A stretch of 64,000 bases of DNA from Parasulfuritortus sp037439465 (GTDB lineage Bacteria; Pseudomonadota; Gammaproteobacteria; Burkholderiales; Thiobacillaceae). The DNA lies in contig JBBIVX010000002.1 in NCBI GenBank assembly GCA_037439465.1, positions 1-64,000 of the forward strand, given 5' to 3'. The position numbers were made by a program, and so were the translations under genes. Shown piece after piece: positions 27,073-33,627 of this stretch (within the stretch, counting starts at the first letter, position 1; each line of letters opens with the position of its first letter). Under the pieces are notes generated by a model that searched no databases, was not told the DNA's origin, and worked only from the letters and a program-made list of their open reading frames with translations.

Positions 27073-27303
27073 CTCTAGAGCCTGTCCGGGCACGAGGTTG
27101 GCAAGCGTAACACAGGCGCCATCCGCGCGGTGCTGCCGAGCAGCCTGACGGCTGGGCTTGGCGGTTTTATCGGACTTGCGCGTCCACATAAAGTTCCGGG
27201 GCCGCGCTGATCTGCTTCCGGCCGTGCTTCCGGCTCGGCGCAGCAGGGCGGGCCGCGGCCATCGCCGGCATGGCTCTTCAGTCCGGCGCCGGGCAAAAAA
27301 AAG
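27073..27303. other. intergenic region upstream of the 11-motif cytochrome, nothing recognised
   Basis: About 230 bp between the cytochrome start and the proposed terminator. No conserved ORF, RNA or operator is recognised. It should contain the minus-strand promoter for the 25795-27072 gene. The ribosome site there is weak (CTAGAG). Confidence 0.4.
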
Positions 27304-27345
27304 CAAAAAAATAGAGTGTAGGCGGAAGCTAAATCCGACGTACAC
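27304..27345 (-). terminator. rho-independent-like terminator after the 27417-28166 cytochrome
   Basis: Read on the minus strand, GTGTA (27345-27341) pairs with TACAC (27320-27316), with an inner CGGA/TCCG pairing. TATTTTTTT and then a second T8 tract follow. It lies about 70 bp past the stop codon of the tetraheme gene, which suggests that transcription of the duplicated pair ends here and a new unit begins. Confidence 0.55.
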
Positions 27346-27416
27346 CCCAAGACGGCATCAACCAAACGGGCGCTAAGGCTTGCCCGACTATAGGCCGGCT
27401 GTCAGCGGCCCTTGGC

Positions 27417-28166
27417 TTACTTCACATGACAGGTCAAACACAGGCCCGAGGGCACGCCGCCTTCGGCCGGACTGTTCGCCGCGCGCAGCAGATGGGTGCC
27501 GGCCACCGACTCCTGGTCATGCACGTCGTGGCAGGTGGAGCACTGCACCTTGCCGTTGTCCAGTGTCGCGGCGATGGCCTCGCCATGCGCCCAGGTGGCC
27601 GTCGCCGGGTTGTTGAAGTTCTTGCCGTCGCCGGTCTCGCCCGCCGGGAAGGCGATGGAGATCGGGTGGGTGCCGCGCAGGTCGAGGTTGGAACCGTCCG
27701 AGAACCAGGGGATGACCGTCAGTCCGTGCAGGTTGCGCATGGTGTTCAAGGAATCGCCGGCATACTTGTCGAAGACGTCCATCGCCACCGTGCCGTCATG
27801 GCAGCCCAGGCAGAGCTTGGCGGTGCCGTCCGGCTGCGCCGACTGCGTGCCCGTCAGGGAATGGCTCCAGGCGTTGTTGTACATGGTGTAGCTGGCGGAG
27901 CTGACCTCGTGGTTCCATAACAGCCCGTTCAGATAACGCCGGCTGGCGCGGGCGTGGTCGTGCGGCACGTGGCAGACGCGGCAAATCTCGCCGCTATCGT
28001 TGATCACCGCTGCAATGTCACCGACAACGAAGTTGTGCGGGCTGCCGGGCTGGGTGATGCCCAGGCCCAGCCCCGCCCCCGTTTCCGCCCACAGTGGCGT
28101 GGACGCGGCGCACAGCAAGGCCAGCGTGGCGAGAGATAAGCCATTTCCTTTGCGGTCGTTATTCAC
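27417..28166 (-). CDS. tetraheme c-type cytochrome (paralogue B)
   Basis: 249 residues starting at GTG 28166, chosen because AGGAG sits 8 bp upstream. The signal peptide (11-27) ends PLWAET. Four haem sites: CRVCH, CLGCH, CSTCH and CLTCH, the last five residues from the C-terminus. It shares long blocks with the neighbour at 28286-29005: ICRVCHVPHDHARAS, GTQSAQPDGTAKLCLGCHDG, DLRGTHP and DNGKVQCSTCHDVH. The two are clearly a tandem duplication. DNA identity is also visible, so the event is not ancient or is kept by conversion. Periplasmic electron carrier; role unknown. Confidence 0.92.
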   Translation of the reverse strand: MNNDRKGNGLSLATLALLCAASTPLWAETGAGLGLGITQPGSPHNFVVGDIAAVINDSGEICRVCHVPHDHARASRRYLNGLLWNHEVSSASYTMYNNAWSHSLTGTQSAQPDGTAKLCLGCHDGTVAMDVFDKYAGDSLNTMRNLHGLTVIPWFSDGSNLDLRGTHPISIAFPAGETGDGKNFNNPATATWAHGEAIAATLDNGKVQCSTCHDVHDQESVAGTHLLRAANSPAEGGVPSGLCLTCHVK

Positions 28167-28213
28167 TTTCTACGCTCCTGTTATCGTTGTAAAACCGATC
28201 CGGCCAACACAAA

Positions 28214-28239
28214 GAGGGGCCCGCTACTCTGGGCCCCTC
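28214..28239 (-). terminator. hairpin between the duplicated tetraheme genes
   Basis: GAGGGGCCC (28214-28222) and GGGCCCCTC (28231-28239) form a perfect 9-bp stem with an 8-nt loop, followed on the minus strand by TTTGTGTT. It lies 47 bp after the stop of the upstream copy. The T-run is short, so partial termination or mRNA end protection fits best. Confidence 0.5.
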
Positions 28240-28285
28240 CTCTGCTTCTTCCCCGAAAGAACCTGGGAAGGGCGCTACCTCCGCA

Positions 28286-29005
28286 TTACTTGATGTGGCA
28301 GGTCAGGCACAGGCCAGAGGCCGAGCCGGTTGTGGCTGTCTGCCCGGCGCGCAGCAGGTGGGTGCCGGCTATCGATTCCTGATTATGCACGTCGTGGCAG
28401 GTCGAGCACTGTACCTTGCCATTGTCCAGGGTGGAGGCCACCGAGCCGCCGCCTTGCCAAGTCGTCGTGTTGGGGTCGGTGAACTGCGTGTCGCCAGCCG
28501 GGAACGCGATCGACAGCGGGTGGGTGCCGCGCAAGTCGATGTTGGTGCCGTCCGTGAAGTTGGTGACCTTGGCGTCAACGCTGTAGGCGTTGGCGAAGAC
28601 GTTGCCGCCGGCATACTTGTCGAAGGTGTCGACACCGACCGAACCGTCGTGGCAGCCGAGGCAGAGCTTGGCGGTGCCGTCCGGCTGGGCGGACTGCGTG
28701 CCATTGATCGTGTTGCTCCAGGTGTGGTTGTACATGGTGTAGGTGGCGGCGCTGACGCCGTGGTTCCACAACAGGCCGTTCAGGTAACGCTGGCTGGCGC
28801 GGGCGTGATCGTGGGGCACGTGGCAGACACGGCAGATTTCCTTGCGGCCGTTCCAGCCGGTGGCCGAAACTTCATCCATTGCCCCGCCGCCAAGGACGTT
28901 GACGTTGTCGGAGAAGTCGTGCACGCTGCCGACGATGCCGGCGTTGGCGATACCGAAGGAACCTGCACCCAGTGCCAAGGTCATCATTACAACTAGCTTT
29001 TTCAT
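28286..29005 (-). CDS. tetraheme c-type cytochrome (paralogue A)
   Basis: 239 residues from ATG 29005, with GGAGAG 7 bp upstream; the frame is open to 29056 without support. The signal peptide (hydrophobic 4-20) ends IANAG. Four haem sites: CRVCH, CLGCH, CSTCH and CLTCH. Paralogue of the next gene downstream (27417-28166), differing mainly between the second and third haem sites and at the N-terminus. First cytochrome of the region in transcription order. CHVPHDHA and CHDVHNQE follow the paired-CXXCH pattern with extra His ligands, suggesting bis-His low-potential haems. Confidence 0.92.
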   Translation of the reverse strand: MKKLVVMMTLALGAGSFGIANAGIVGSVHDFSDNVNVLGGGAMDEVSATGWNGRKEICRVCHVPHDHARASQRYLNGLLWNHGVSAATYTMYNHTWSNTINGTQSAQPDGTAKLCLGCHDGSVGVDTFDKYAGGNVFANAYSVDAKVTNFTDGTNIDLRGTHPLSIAFPAGDTQFTDPNTTTWQGGGSVASTLDNGKVQCSTCHDVHNQESIAGTHLLRAGQTATTGSASGLCLTCHIK

Positions 29006-29125
29006 TTCATCTCTCCTGCAAAGTTCGGAAAAAAACCCAGTAAGACAAGCGATCATGGAACTTTGGATTGGCTTATCCGGTTACCACAGATGCGCTGGCC
29101 TGAACTATGCAAGGCCCGTGCCAGG

Positions 29126-29155
29126 CGTATAAATGTCGTAATATCAATGAGTTAA
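29126..29155 (-). promoter_or_regulatory. possible promoter of the tetraheme cytochrome pair
   Basis: On the minus strand TTAACT (29155-29150) and TATACG (29131-29126) are separated by 18 bp in an AT-rich patch, about 120 bp before the cytochrome start. Match to consensus is moderate. The long leader that would result holds no recognised riboswitch. Confidence 0.3.
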
Positions 29156-29190
29156 TGTTTTTAGCCGGGGGGGCGACCGTGCCATAATGA

Positions 29191-29215
29191 CCATGTCATT
29201 GTCAAAATGACATGG
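29191..29215. promoter_or_regulatory. perfect 10-bp inverted repeat
   Basis: CCATGTCATT (29191-29200), 5-nt spacer, AATGACATGG (29206-29215). It lies 31 bp past the end of the 29246-29722 gene and upstream of the tetraheme cytochrome promoter region. No T-run follows on the minus strand, so it is either a weak terminator for the upstream gene or an operator for a dimeric regulator of the cytochromes. The regulator cannot be named from sequence. Confidence 0.5.
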
Positions 29216-29245
29216 TTTGGAGGCGGCCGCGGCGACCAGGACGCC

Positions 29246-29722
29246 TCAATCCGTGCCTCCATAGAATGCCACGCGCAGACCGCCGCTGCGCGCCGAGGCC
29301 AGCTCGACCTGGCATTGGGCCTGCGGCTGGCACAACAAGCGCTGCGCCAGGTCGATGGCGCCGGCGTCGCTCTTGGGGCGGCTCCATACCGGGAAGTACA
29401 TGGCGCTGCCGGCCTTGGCTTGGTCATCCAGTTCATCGTCATTCATCAGGCTGACCACGTCGCTGCAGTACATGTAGAGCACGCCGTCGGGGGCGTCCAG
29501 GTATTCGCACAGCCAGCGCTTGGGCAGGCTGGCGCGGCGGCTCATGGAGTAGGCCGCGGGCAGGGCCGCGGGGCCGTGGCGCGCGGCGGCCGGCAGTGCC
29601 TGGTCGGGGTCGTCCAGCGGCCGTGGGCTGTTCTCCCAGGCCAGCGCCTGGCCAGCCAGGACAGGGATCGATACGAACAACAGTGCTTGCAGAATTTGTC
29701 GGGCGAATGGGGTGACGCGCAT
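29246..29722 (-). CDS. unknown exported protein downstream of a c-di-GMP riboswitch
   Basis: 158 residues. The signal peptide (hydrophobic 10-24) ends GQALAWE. The mature part has four cysteines (C72, C86, C131, C137), none in a CXXCH motif, suggesting disulfides. Recognisable stretches are RWLCEYLDAPDGVLYMYCSD and RLLCQPQAQCQVELA, which match no family I know. GGGAG 8 bp before ATG 29722 supports the start. The only gene directly preceded by the riboswitch at 29908-30005, about 185 nt upstream. Whether transcription continues into the tetraheme genes is unclear because of the palindrome at 29191-29215. Confidence 0.75.
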   Translation of the reverse strand: MRVTPFARQILQALLFVSIPVLAGQALAWENSPRPLDDPDQALPAAARHGPAALPAAYSMSRRASLPKRWLCEYLDAPDGVLYMYCSDVVSLMNDDELDDQAKAGSAMYFPVWSRPKSDAGAIDLAQRLLCQPQAQCQVELASARSGGLRVAFYGGTD

Positions 29723-29855
29723 TTCTGTTCTCCCTGTGAGTCACGGGAGTTCGAAACGGTGCGACACAAGTCATCAGGCTGGTGCGGCGCGTCCGGCTCG
29801 GGATGTGTGGCGGGTGGGTCTTTGCCCGCCCTCCGCGCTTACCTGGCCGAACCTT

Positions 29856-29879
29856 CTGGCGGCGGCGCTTTGCCGCCAG
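29856..29879 (-). other. stable hairpin between riboswitch and start codon
   Basis: On the minus strand CTGGCGGC and GCCGCCAG form a perfect 8-bp stem with an 8-nt loop, 29 nt after the riboswitch aptamer. No T-run follows, so it is not a standard terminator. It may be part of the expression platform or a Rho- or RNase-related structure. Confidence 0.4.
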
Positions 29880-29907
29880 CGAAACAACGGGCGCGATGGA
29901 TGGGCCC

Positions 29908-30005
29908 ACGGTTTCGGCAATCCCTCGGTCATAGGCGATGGTGCTTGCCCTTAGACGGTGACTTTGCGTCCCTGCCTTTCGACAGGTTTGCCTTTTCGAA
30001 CACGT
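29908..30005 (-). ncRNA. c-di-GMP-I (GEMM) riboswitch aptamer
   Basis: Read on the minus strand, the closing stem P1 is ACGTGTTCG (30005-29997) with CGAAACCGT (29916-29908), 7 of 9 pairs. The conserved core follows: GGCAAACC, then CCTGTC-GAAA-GGCAGG (P2 with its GNRA tetraloop), GGGACGCAAAG, TCTAAGG, and in the second arm ATGACCGAGGGATTGCCGA. These are the diagnostic blocks of the class I c-di-GMP riboswitch (Vc2 type). A G stands directly before CAAACC, matching the G at the Vc2 specificity position rather than the A of cGAMP-sensing GEMM-Ib. It lies upstream of the 158-residue exported protein and the cytochrome cluster. Genetic on/off sense is not evident. Confidence 0.88.
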
Positions 30006-30073
30006 TTGGAAGCGCCATTTTCCTGCTTCCAGTGCCATTGACGGCCGGCGGCGGAAAAACTTTAGGGGCCTGG

Positions 30074-30115
30074 AAAAAAAATTTTCCGGCGGCGGCGGGC
30101 GCCGCGCCCGCCGCC
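30074..30115 (-). terminator. strong GC hairpin with downstream T8 tract
   Basis: GGCGGCGGGCG (30091-30101) pairs perfectly with CGCCCGCCGCC (30105-30115) around a 3-nt loop. On the minus strand it is followed, after 9 nt, by eight Ts (30081-30074). It precedes the riboswitch in transcription order, where no minus-strand gene lies upstream, so it may insulate the riboswitch unit from antisense read-through. The distance to the T-run is longer than usual. Confidence 0.35.
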
Positions 30116-30226
30116 CAGGCGCCGGCGTCCGCCCCCGCCTGCAGGGGGCCGCGGGCGGCCCCGCCAGAGATCGCAAACACGGGCGCTGGCGTCCGTTACG
30201 GCGCGCTGGTTAAAATGGCGGGGGCT

Positions 30227-30232
30227 GATAAT
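30227..30232 (+). promoter_or_regulatory. -10 element upstream of the 30258 gene
   Basis: GATAAT followed at once by CCGGCC, 26 bp before the start codon. TG immediately precedes as CTGATAAT. No convincing -35 is present. One of four similar boxes in the window. Confidence 0.4.
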
Positions 30233-30257
30233 CCGGCCCGGCCCGGAGCCCTCGTCC

Positions 30258-32048
30258 ATGAATAAAACCACGGCGCAACCGCAGCAAGATACACCAGTGG
30301 AAGCCTCACTCATGCCCTGGCCTCCCGGCCGTTATCTTGCGTGGTTGTTCTGGTGTGTACTGGCCGTCTTTCTTTGCGCCTACGCCGCGCAACCGATCAG
30401 CGACCCTGATTTCTGGTGGCATCTCATCAGCGGCGAGGTCATGCTCGATCAGGGAGGCCTGCTGCAGAACGATCCTTTCAACCACAGCGGCGATGCCGTC
30501 ATTTCCCAGCGGGAATCGGTCATTCTGAAGGGGTATTGGCTTTGGCAGGGGATGGCCGCCCTTTTTTATCGCCTCGGCGGGCTCTACGGAATTTTTGCCG
30601 TGAAGATGTTGACCTTGTCGCTGCTGATCGGCCTGGTCCTATGGGAAATGCGGCGCCAGGAAGTGAAGCCGTTTACCGGCAGGGTCCTCATTGGCCTGGG
30701 TTTCCTGATAGTAATAAGCGGCTATCACGGGTTTTTGCTCGAGCGTCCGCAAATGTTCTCATTCGTCTTCATGACGCTCTTGCTTGGGCTTCTCGCCAAT
30801 ATTCGTCTGGGACGGCCCCCCAGCTGGTTACTCCTGCCGCTTATGACCCTGTGGTCGAATATCCATGGCGGCTTTGTCGTGGGCGATATTGCGCTTGCGC
30901 TGTTCGCGGCCGGCGTGGTCATGCAGTATCGCCGCGATGCCAGGCGCGCCACTGCTCTGCTGGGCTGGGTAGTTGCCGGCATCATCGCCTCGCTGGTCAA
31001 TCCGAACGGGTGGAATGCCATCTTCTCGGCATTCAATTTTGTCGGGCAGGATATGAGCGGCAAAATCGACGAATACAAAAGTAGCTGGGCACAGTTTCAT
31101 GAGGTGAAGCTGATAGGTTTGCTTTGGCTGGTCGCCGGCTTGCATTGTTTCGGGCTCGTGTTTTCGCGCAAGGTATTTTGGCCGGAGGTATTCGTTTCGC
31201 TCTTCCTGATCGCCTTTGGAGTGGCCTATTTGCGTAACGCCCCCTTTGTGGCGCTGTCCATGAGCCCTATGACGGGATGGTATCTGGATCGTTGCGGCGA
31301 GAGATTCCGTTTCGCCCAAATGCGCACGTTGCAGTCGGGCCTGCTTGTTTCCTTGCTGGCGCTCATGGCCTGGCAGGCAGCCAGGGAATGGGATATTAAA
31401 AAAAACGGCTGGCCGATTCGTAATATCGTTCCGGTACAGATGGCCGAATTCCTCAAGAAATCTGGAATCTCCGGGCGCTTGCTCAATGATTATGCCGCCG
31501 GCGGTTATCTCGATTGGGCGTTGTATCCGGCAGTGAAAACATTCATTGACGGCAGAGGGCTGGACTACCGTTTATTCGACGAGTATTCCAGGTTGATCGA
31601 GGGCGCGGATAACGACTCGATGCGGCTGCACAAGTATAAAATCGATGCCATTGCGCTCAATATCATGTTGCCGAGTGGCAGAGTCACGCCGCTGCTCGAG
31701 TTATACAAGCAGCCTGATTGGTATCCGGTTTATCTGGATAGCAATTATTTCGTCCTCGCCAGGAACACTGAAAAAAACAGTGCGGCGATTAGCGGCGCCA
31801 GGGTCAATAAACAAAATTTCATGAATTCTCTATTGAACCTGTTCGCCAGACGGATGCGTAATTTTCCTGGCGATATTGAGGTGGCCGCCGGCTACGCAAG
31901 TCTGCTCATTTATGCGGAAAGGTTCGCCGAGGCCGAGTTCGTGCTGAATAAGATCGCGCAGGCACGGCCGGACGCCAATGTGATTGAATTCCTCAGGAAT
32001 GAATTGATTCAGCGCCGCATGAATTATTACAAGGCGCTCGGCGGCTGA
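30258..32048 (+). CDS. polytopic membrane protein, GT-C glycosyltransferase-like
   Basis: 596 residues with about ten TM helices in the first ~390. A first-loop acidic motif (ISDPDFWWHLISGEVML) is placed where GT-C enzymes carry their catalytic Asp. A soluble C-terminal domain follows (RLLNDYAAGGYLDWALYP, TFIDGRGLDYRLFDEYSRL) and then a TPR-like helical end. This pattern occurs in membrane proteins annotated as hypothetical or dolichol-phosphate-mannose-type glycosyltransferases; substrate unknown. Base composition is clearly less GC-rich than its neighbours, with many ATT/AAT/AAA codons, which suggests later acquisition. It is not linked to a sugar biosynthesis gene here. Confidence 0.65.
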   Translation: MNKTTAQPQQDTPVEASLMPWPPGRYLAWLFWCVLAVFLCAYAAQPISDPDFWWHLISGEVMLDQGGLLQNDPFNHSGDAVISQRESVILKGYWLWQGMAALFYRLGGLYGIFAVKMLTLSLLIGLVLWEMRRQEVKPFTGRVLIGLGFLIVISGYHGFLLERPQMFSFVFMTLLLGLLANIRLGRPPSWLLLPLMTLWSNIHGGFVVGDIALALFAAGVVMQYRRDARRATALLGWVVAGIIASLVNPNGWNAIFSAFNFVGQDMSGKIDEYKSSWAQFHEVKLIGLLWLVAGLHCFGLVFSRKVFWPEVFVSLFLIAFGVAYLRNAPFVALSMSPMTGWYLDRCGERFRFAQMRTLQSGLLVSLLALMAWQAAREWDIKKNGWPIRNIVPVQMAEFLKKSGISGRLLNDYAAGGYLDWALYPAVKTFIDGRGLDYRLFDEYSRLIEGADNDSMRLHKYKIDAIALNIMLPSGRVTPLLELYKQPDWYPVYLDSNYFVLARNTEKNSAAISGARVNKQNFMNSLLNLFARRMRNFPGDIEVAAGYASLLIYAERFAEAEFVLNKIAQARPDANVIEFLRNELIQRRMNYYKALGG

Positions 32049-32265
32049 CGCCGGTTCCGGCGGCCAGATCGAGCCTGCTGCCGGGAATGCCTGTCAGCCG
32101 CGTCCCCGCCAGGGGGCGATCGCCGGCCGGGTCTCTGCGCTTTCGTCGCGGCCGGAATGTGCGCGCCGGAACCATTTCGCTCCTTGTCGGCCTGAGTCTG
32201 CTGGACAGACAGCGGGTTTCGGGCGGCGCCGCGGCGATTGTGTTTTGTCGGCGGGCCTTGTCTGG

Positions 32266-32271
32266 TAGGAT
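32266..32271 (+). promoter_or_regulatory. possible -10 element upstream of ccmI
   Basis: TAGGAT followed by GCCGGCC, 63 bp before ATG 32334; TTGTCG at 32245-32250 could serve as a -35 with a 15-bp spacing. The surrounding 32049-32333 gap holds nothing else I recognise. Confidence 0.35.
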
Positions 32272-32333
32272 GCCGGCCTGATTCGGCCCGTCTCCGGGCA
32301 GGCATCGCCCGCTGTCGCCGCTCAACGTTTTGG

Positions 32334-33596
32334 ATGAAACCGATGAATTCCTTTACCCCTGTCTGGCTGTTCTGGGTCGTGGCGGCGCTGCTCGCTTTGG
32401 CCGCCCTGATCTTTGTCCTCCCGCCGCTGTTGCGGCGCAAGACCAAGGCGGCCGGGACCGACCGCCGCGCCGTCAATATCGCCGTGTACCGCGACCAGAT
32501 GCGGGAGATGGAGGTGGACCGGACCAACGGCCTGCTTTCGGACGCGCAGTTCGAGACCGCCAAGCTGGAGCTGGAGGCGCGCCTGGCCGACGACGCCTTG
32601 GCGCAGGAGGCAGCGACGGCGGTCGTCCATGCCGGCAGCCGCAAGCTGGGCTATGGCCTGGCCGTGCTGCTGCCGCTGGCCGCCTTCGGCCTGTATTGGT
32701 TGTCGGGCAATCCGGCGGCCCTCGATCCTGCCGCCGCCAGGCCGTCGCCCGAGGCCGCCATGGTGGGCGGACACGACATTCAGAAGATGGTGCAACAGGC
32801 GGAGGAAAAGGTGCAGGCCAATCCGGAGGACGGCGAGAGTTGGGCCATGCTCGGCCGCAGCTATGCCGCCCTGGGGCGTTGGCCGGAGGCCTGGAAGGCC
32901 TATCAGTTCGCGGCCGACCGGCTGCCGCAGGACGCTTCGCTGCTCTCCGGCCAGGCGGAGGCGCTGGCCGTGGTCAAGGGGGGGCTGTTGCAGGGCGAAC
33001 CGATGCGGTTGGTGGCCAAGGCCCTGGCGCTCGATCCCAACGACCTGAAGGCCCTGGAGCTGTCGGCCGCCTACGCCTTCCAGGAGAAGAACTACGCCGA
33101 GGCCGCGGCCCACCTTAAAAAACTGAGTGGGCAGATGGCGCCCAACGACCCCTATACCGCCAAGGTGCAGGCGGCCCTGGCCGAGGCCGAGCGTCTGGCG
33201 CAGGGCGGCGGTCTCGATAACCTCAGCGCCCAGCCGGCGCCGGCGCCGGGCGCGAACGCCACCATCCGCGGCAGCATCGACGTCGCCGCCGCGCTCAAGG
33301 GGCGTATCGGGCCGCAGGACACGATCTTCCTCTTTGCCCGTCCGGCCGCCGGCGGCGCCCCGGTGGCGGCGGTGCGCGGCCCCGCCGCCAGTTTTCCCAT
33401 GGACTTCGAGTTGAGCGACCGCCTGGCCATGACTCCGGACAACCTGCTGTCGCAGCAAAAGACGGTGACCCTGGTGGCGCGCATCTCCAAAGCCGGCACC
33501 GCCAAGGCGCAGTCCGGCGATATGGAGGGCAGCATGGCGGCGGTGAAGGTCGGCGCCCAGGGCGTGCGGCTGGTGATCGACAAGGCCATCCCGTAA
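32334..33596 (+). CDS. ccmI: c-type cytochrome biogenesis protein CcmI/CycH
   Basis: 420 residues. Component of the haem lyase module that holds apocytochromes for haem attachment. Two TM helices (about 8-30 and 105-122) flank the conserved cytoplasmic loop with NIAVYRDQMREMEVDR and LLSDAQFETAKLELEARLADD. A periplasmic TPR domain follows (WAMLGRSYAALGRWPEAWKAY and others). The C-terminal CycH domain has IRGSIDVAAALKGRIGPQDT and VTLVARISKAG. Start is ATG 32334 or 32343; both ribosome sites are weak. It usually ends a ccmABCDEFGH operon, but here it stands alone, so the rest must be elsewhere. It would serve the many cytochromes of this window. Confidence 0.92.
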   Translation: MKPMNSFTPVWLFWVVAALLALAALIFVLPPLLRRKTKAAGTDRRAVNIAVYRDQMREMEVDRTNGLLSDAQFETAKLELEARLADDALAQEAATAVVHAGSRKLGYGLAVLLPLAAFGLYWLSGNPAALDPAAARPSPEAAMVGGHDIQKMVQQAEEKVQANPEDGESWAMLGRSYAALGRWPEAWKAYQFAADRLPQDASLLSGQAEALAVVKGGLLQGEPMRLVAKALALDPNDLKALELSAAYAFQEKNYAEAAAHLKKLSGQMAPNDPYTAKVQAALAEAERLAQGGGLDNLSAQPAPAPGANATIRGSIDVAAALKGRIGPQDTIFLFARPAAGGAPVAAVRGPAASFPMDFELSDRLAMTPDNLLSQQKTVTLVARISKAGTAKAQSGDMEGSMAAVKVGAQGVRLVIDKAIP

Positions 33597-33627
33597 GCCG
33601 CCGCGCGGCGTGAATCTGGAGCCGTCC

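Noticed and set aside
27150..27200. GGACGCGCAAGTCC on the minus strand as a second GEMM riboswitch
   Set aside because: It only loosely recalls GGGACGCAAAG; there is no GGCAAACC, no GNRA-capped P2 and no closing stem.
27073..27345. N-terminal extension of the 11-motif cytochrome
   Set aside because: The extra ~90 residues lack a signal peptide and overlap a terminator-like hairpin; the internal ATG 27072 directly precedes an export signal.
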